From contig JACMKY010000381.1 in NCBI GenBank assembly GCA_014379925.1, forward strand, positions 1 to 16,149: 16,149 nucleotides of DNA, given 5' to 3'. A program made the position numbers and the translations under genes. The first letter of the stretch is position 1. The number at the start of each line of letters is the position of its first letter. Under the pieces are notes generated by a model. The model did no database searches, was not told where the DNA came from, and saw only the letters and a program-made list of their open reading frames with translations. This DNA is from Cytophagales bacterium (GTDB lineage: Bacteria; Bacteroidota; Bacteroidia; Cytophagales; ES-bin-26). Shown one piece after another: positions 15,950 through 16,149 of the stretch.

Positions 15950-16149
15950 ATGCGCTTTTTAAAAAAGGTCGGCTATTCAACGCTGCTGGGCCTGGCTTGC
16001 TGCCGGCCTGGCTACGCGCAGGAACCAACCGGATTTACGACAATTTCCTTGAATGACTTGCGTGCTTTTCGTGATCCCGGTAAAAACTGGATTATCGCCT
16101 CCGATGCTTCGGCCGATTACACGGTGCGGGGCGATATGAAACCGGTCAA
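15950..16149 (+). CDS. Exported protein, 5' end only; possible LamG-like/c-type cytochrome family
   Basis: The first 66 codons of a gene cut by the window end. It begins MRFLKKVGYSTLLGLACC, a basic N-terminus with a hydrophobic core, followed by GYAQE. This fits a signal peptide cut after Ala23, although C17 or C18 could make it a lipoprotein. The mature part contains ISLNDLRAFRDPGKNWIIAS and DYTVRGDMKPV. This resembles the N-terminus of large Cytophagales proteins that combine a DUF1080/LamG-like start with c-type cytochrome and dehydrogenase domains. That match is from memory and uncertain, because no haem motif (CxxCH) falls in the visible part. It is co-directional with the SusC/SusD/propeller genes and may belong to the same locus, but the 196-bp AT-rich gap in front suggests its own promoter. 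Confidence 0.8.
   Translation, partial: MRFLKKVGYSTLLGLACCRPGYAQEPTGFTTISLNDLRAFRDPGKNWIIASDASADYTVRGDMKPV

Overview
The window looks like a chromosomal segment of a Bacteroidota bacterium. It is most likely a Cytophagales member of the Spirosoma/Larkinella kind, although the genus is an inference. The reasons are a SusC/SusD outer-membrane pair, an ECF sigma/FecR pair, a TonB-dependent receptor with an N-terminal STN signalling domain, surface lipoprotein signals, no clear Shine-Dalgarno sequences, and GC-rich coding (one sampled FecR line has 40 G/C in 60).

Left part (1-4266). The window opens in the last 34 codons of a CorA-type Mg/Co transporter on the + strand. Convergent to it is a secreted Cys-type sulfatase (196-1524, - strand) whose base composition is far more AT-rich than its neighbours, suggesting separate ancestry. 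Next comes about 660 bp (1525-2187) with no credible gene but several inverted repeats and a cluster of TGCATT/AATGCA motifs. A tight two-gene unit on the - strand follows: a membrane-anchored thioredoxin-like protein with a CPC motif (3634-4266), then 9 bp later a six-helix membrane protein with a HAMP-like segment, a GAF domain and a terminal coiled coil but no output domain (2188-3624).

Right part (4633-16149, all + strand). This is a self-regulated outer-membrane uptake locus in the order ECF sigma factor, FecR anti-sigma factor, STN-containing SusC, SusD lipoprotein, a 1217-residue FG-GAP/VCBS + ASPIC/UnbV lipoprotein, and the start of another exported protein cut by the window end. By analogy with FecA/FecR/FecI systems, ligand binding to SusC would be passed through its STN domain to periplasmic FecR, which would release the sigma factor to transcribe susC and the genes after it. 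The first three genes after FecR give the transport pair (SusC barrel, SusD lid) plus a large calcium-loop propeller lipoprotein. No glycoside hydrolase, lyase or peptidase is visible, so the substrate cannot be read from this window. A near-perfect 24-bp hairpin between the SusD gene and the propeller gene probably terminates or attenuates transcription there.

Most notable for a second look are the SusD/propeller hairpin, a 30-bp tandem duplication in the FecR linker, the structured gene-free tract at 1525-2187, the output-less GAF receptor coupled to a CPC redoxin, and the sulfatase's deviating composition.
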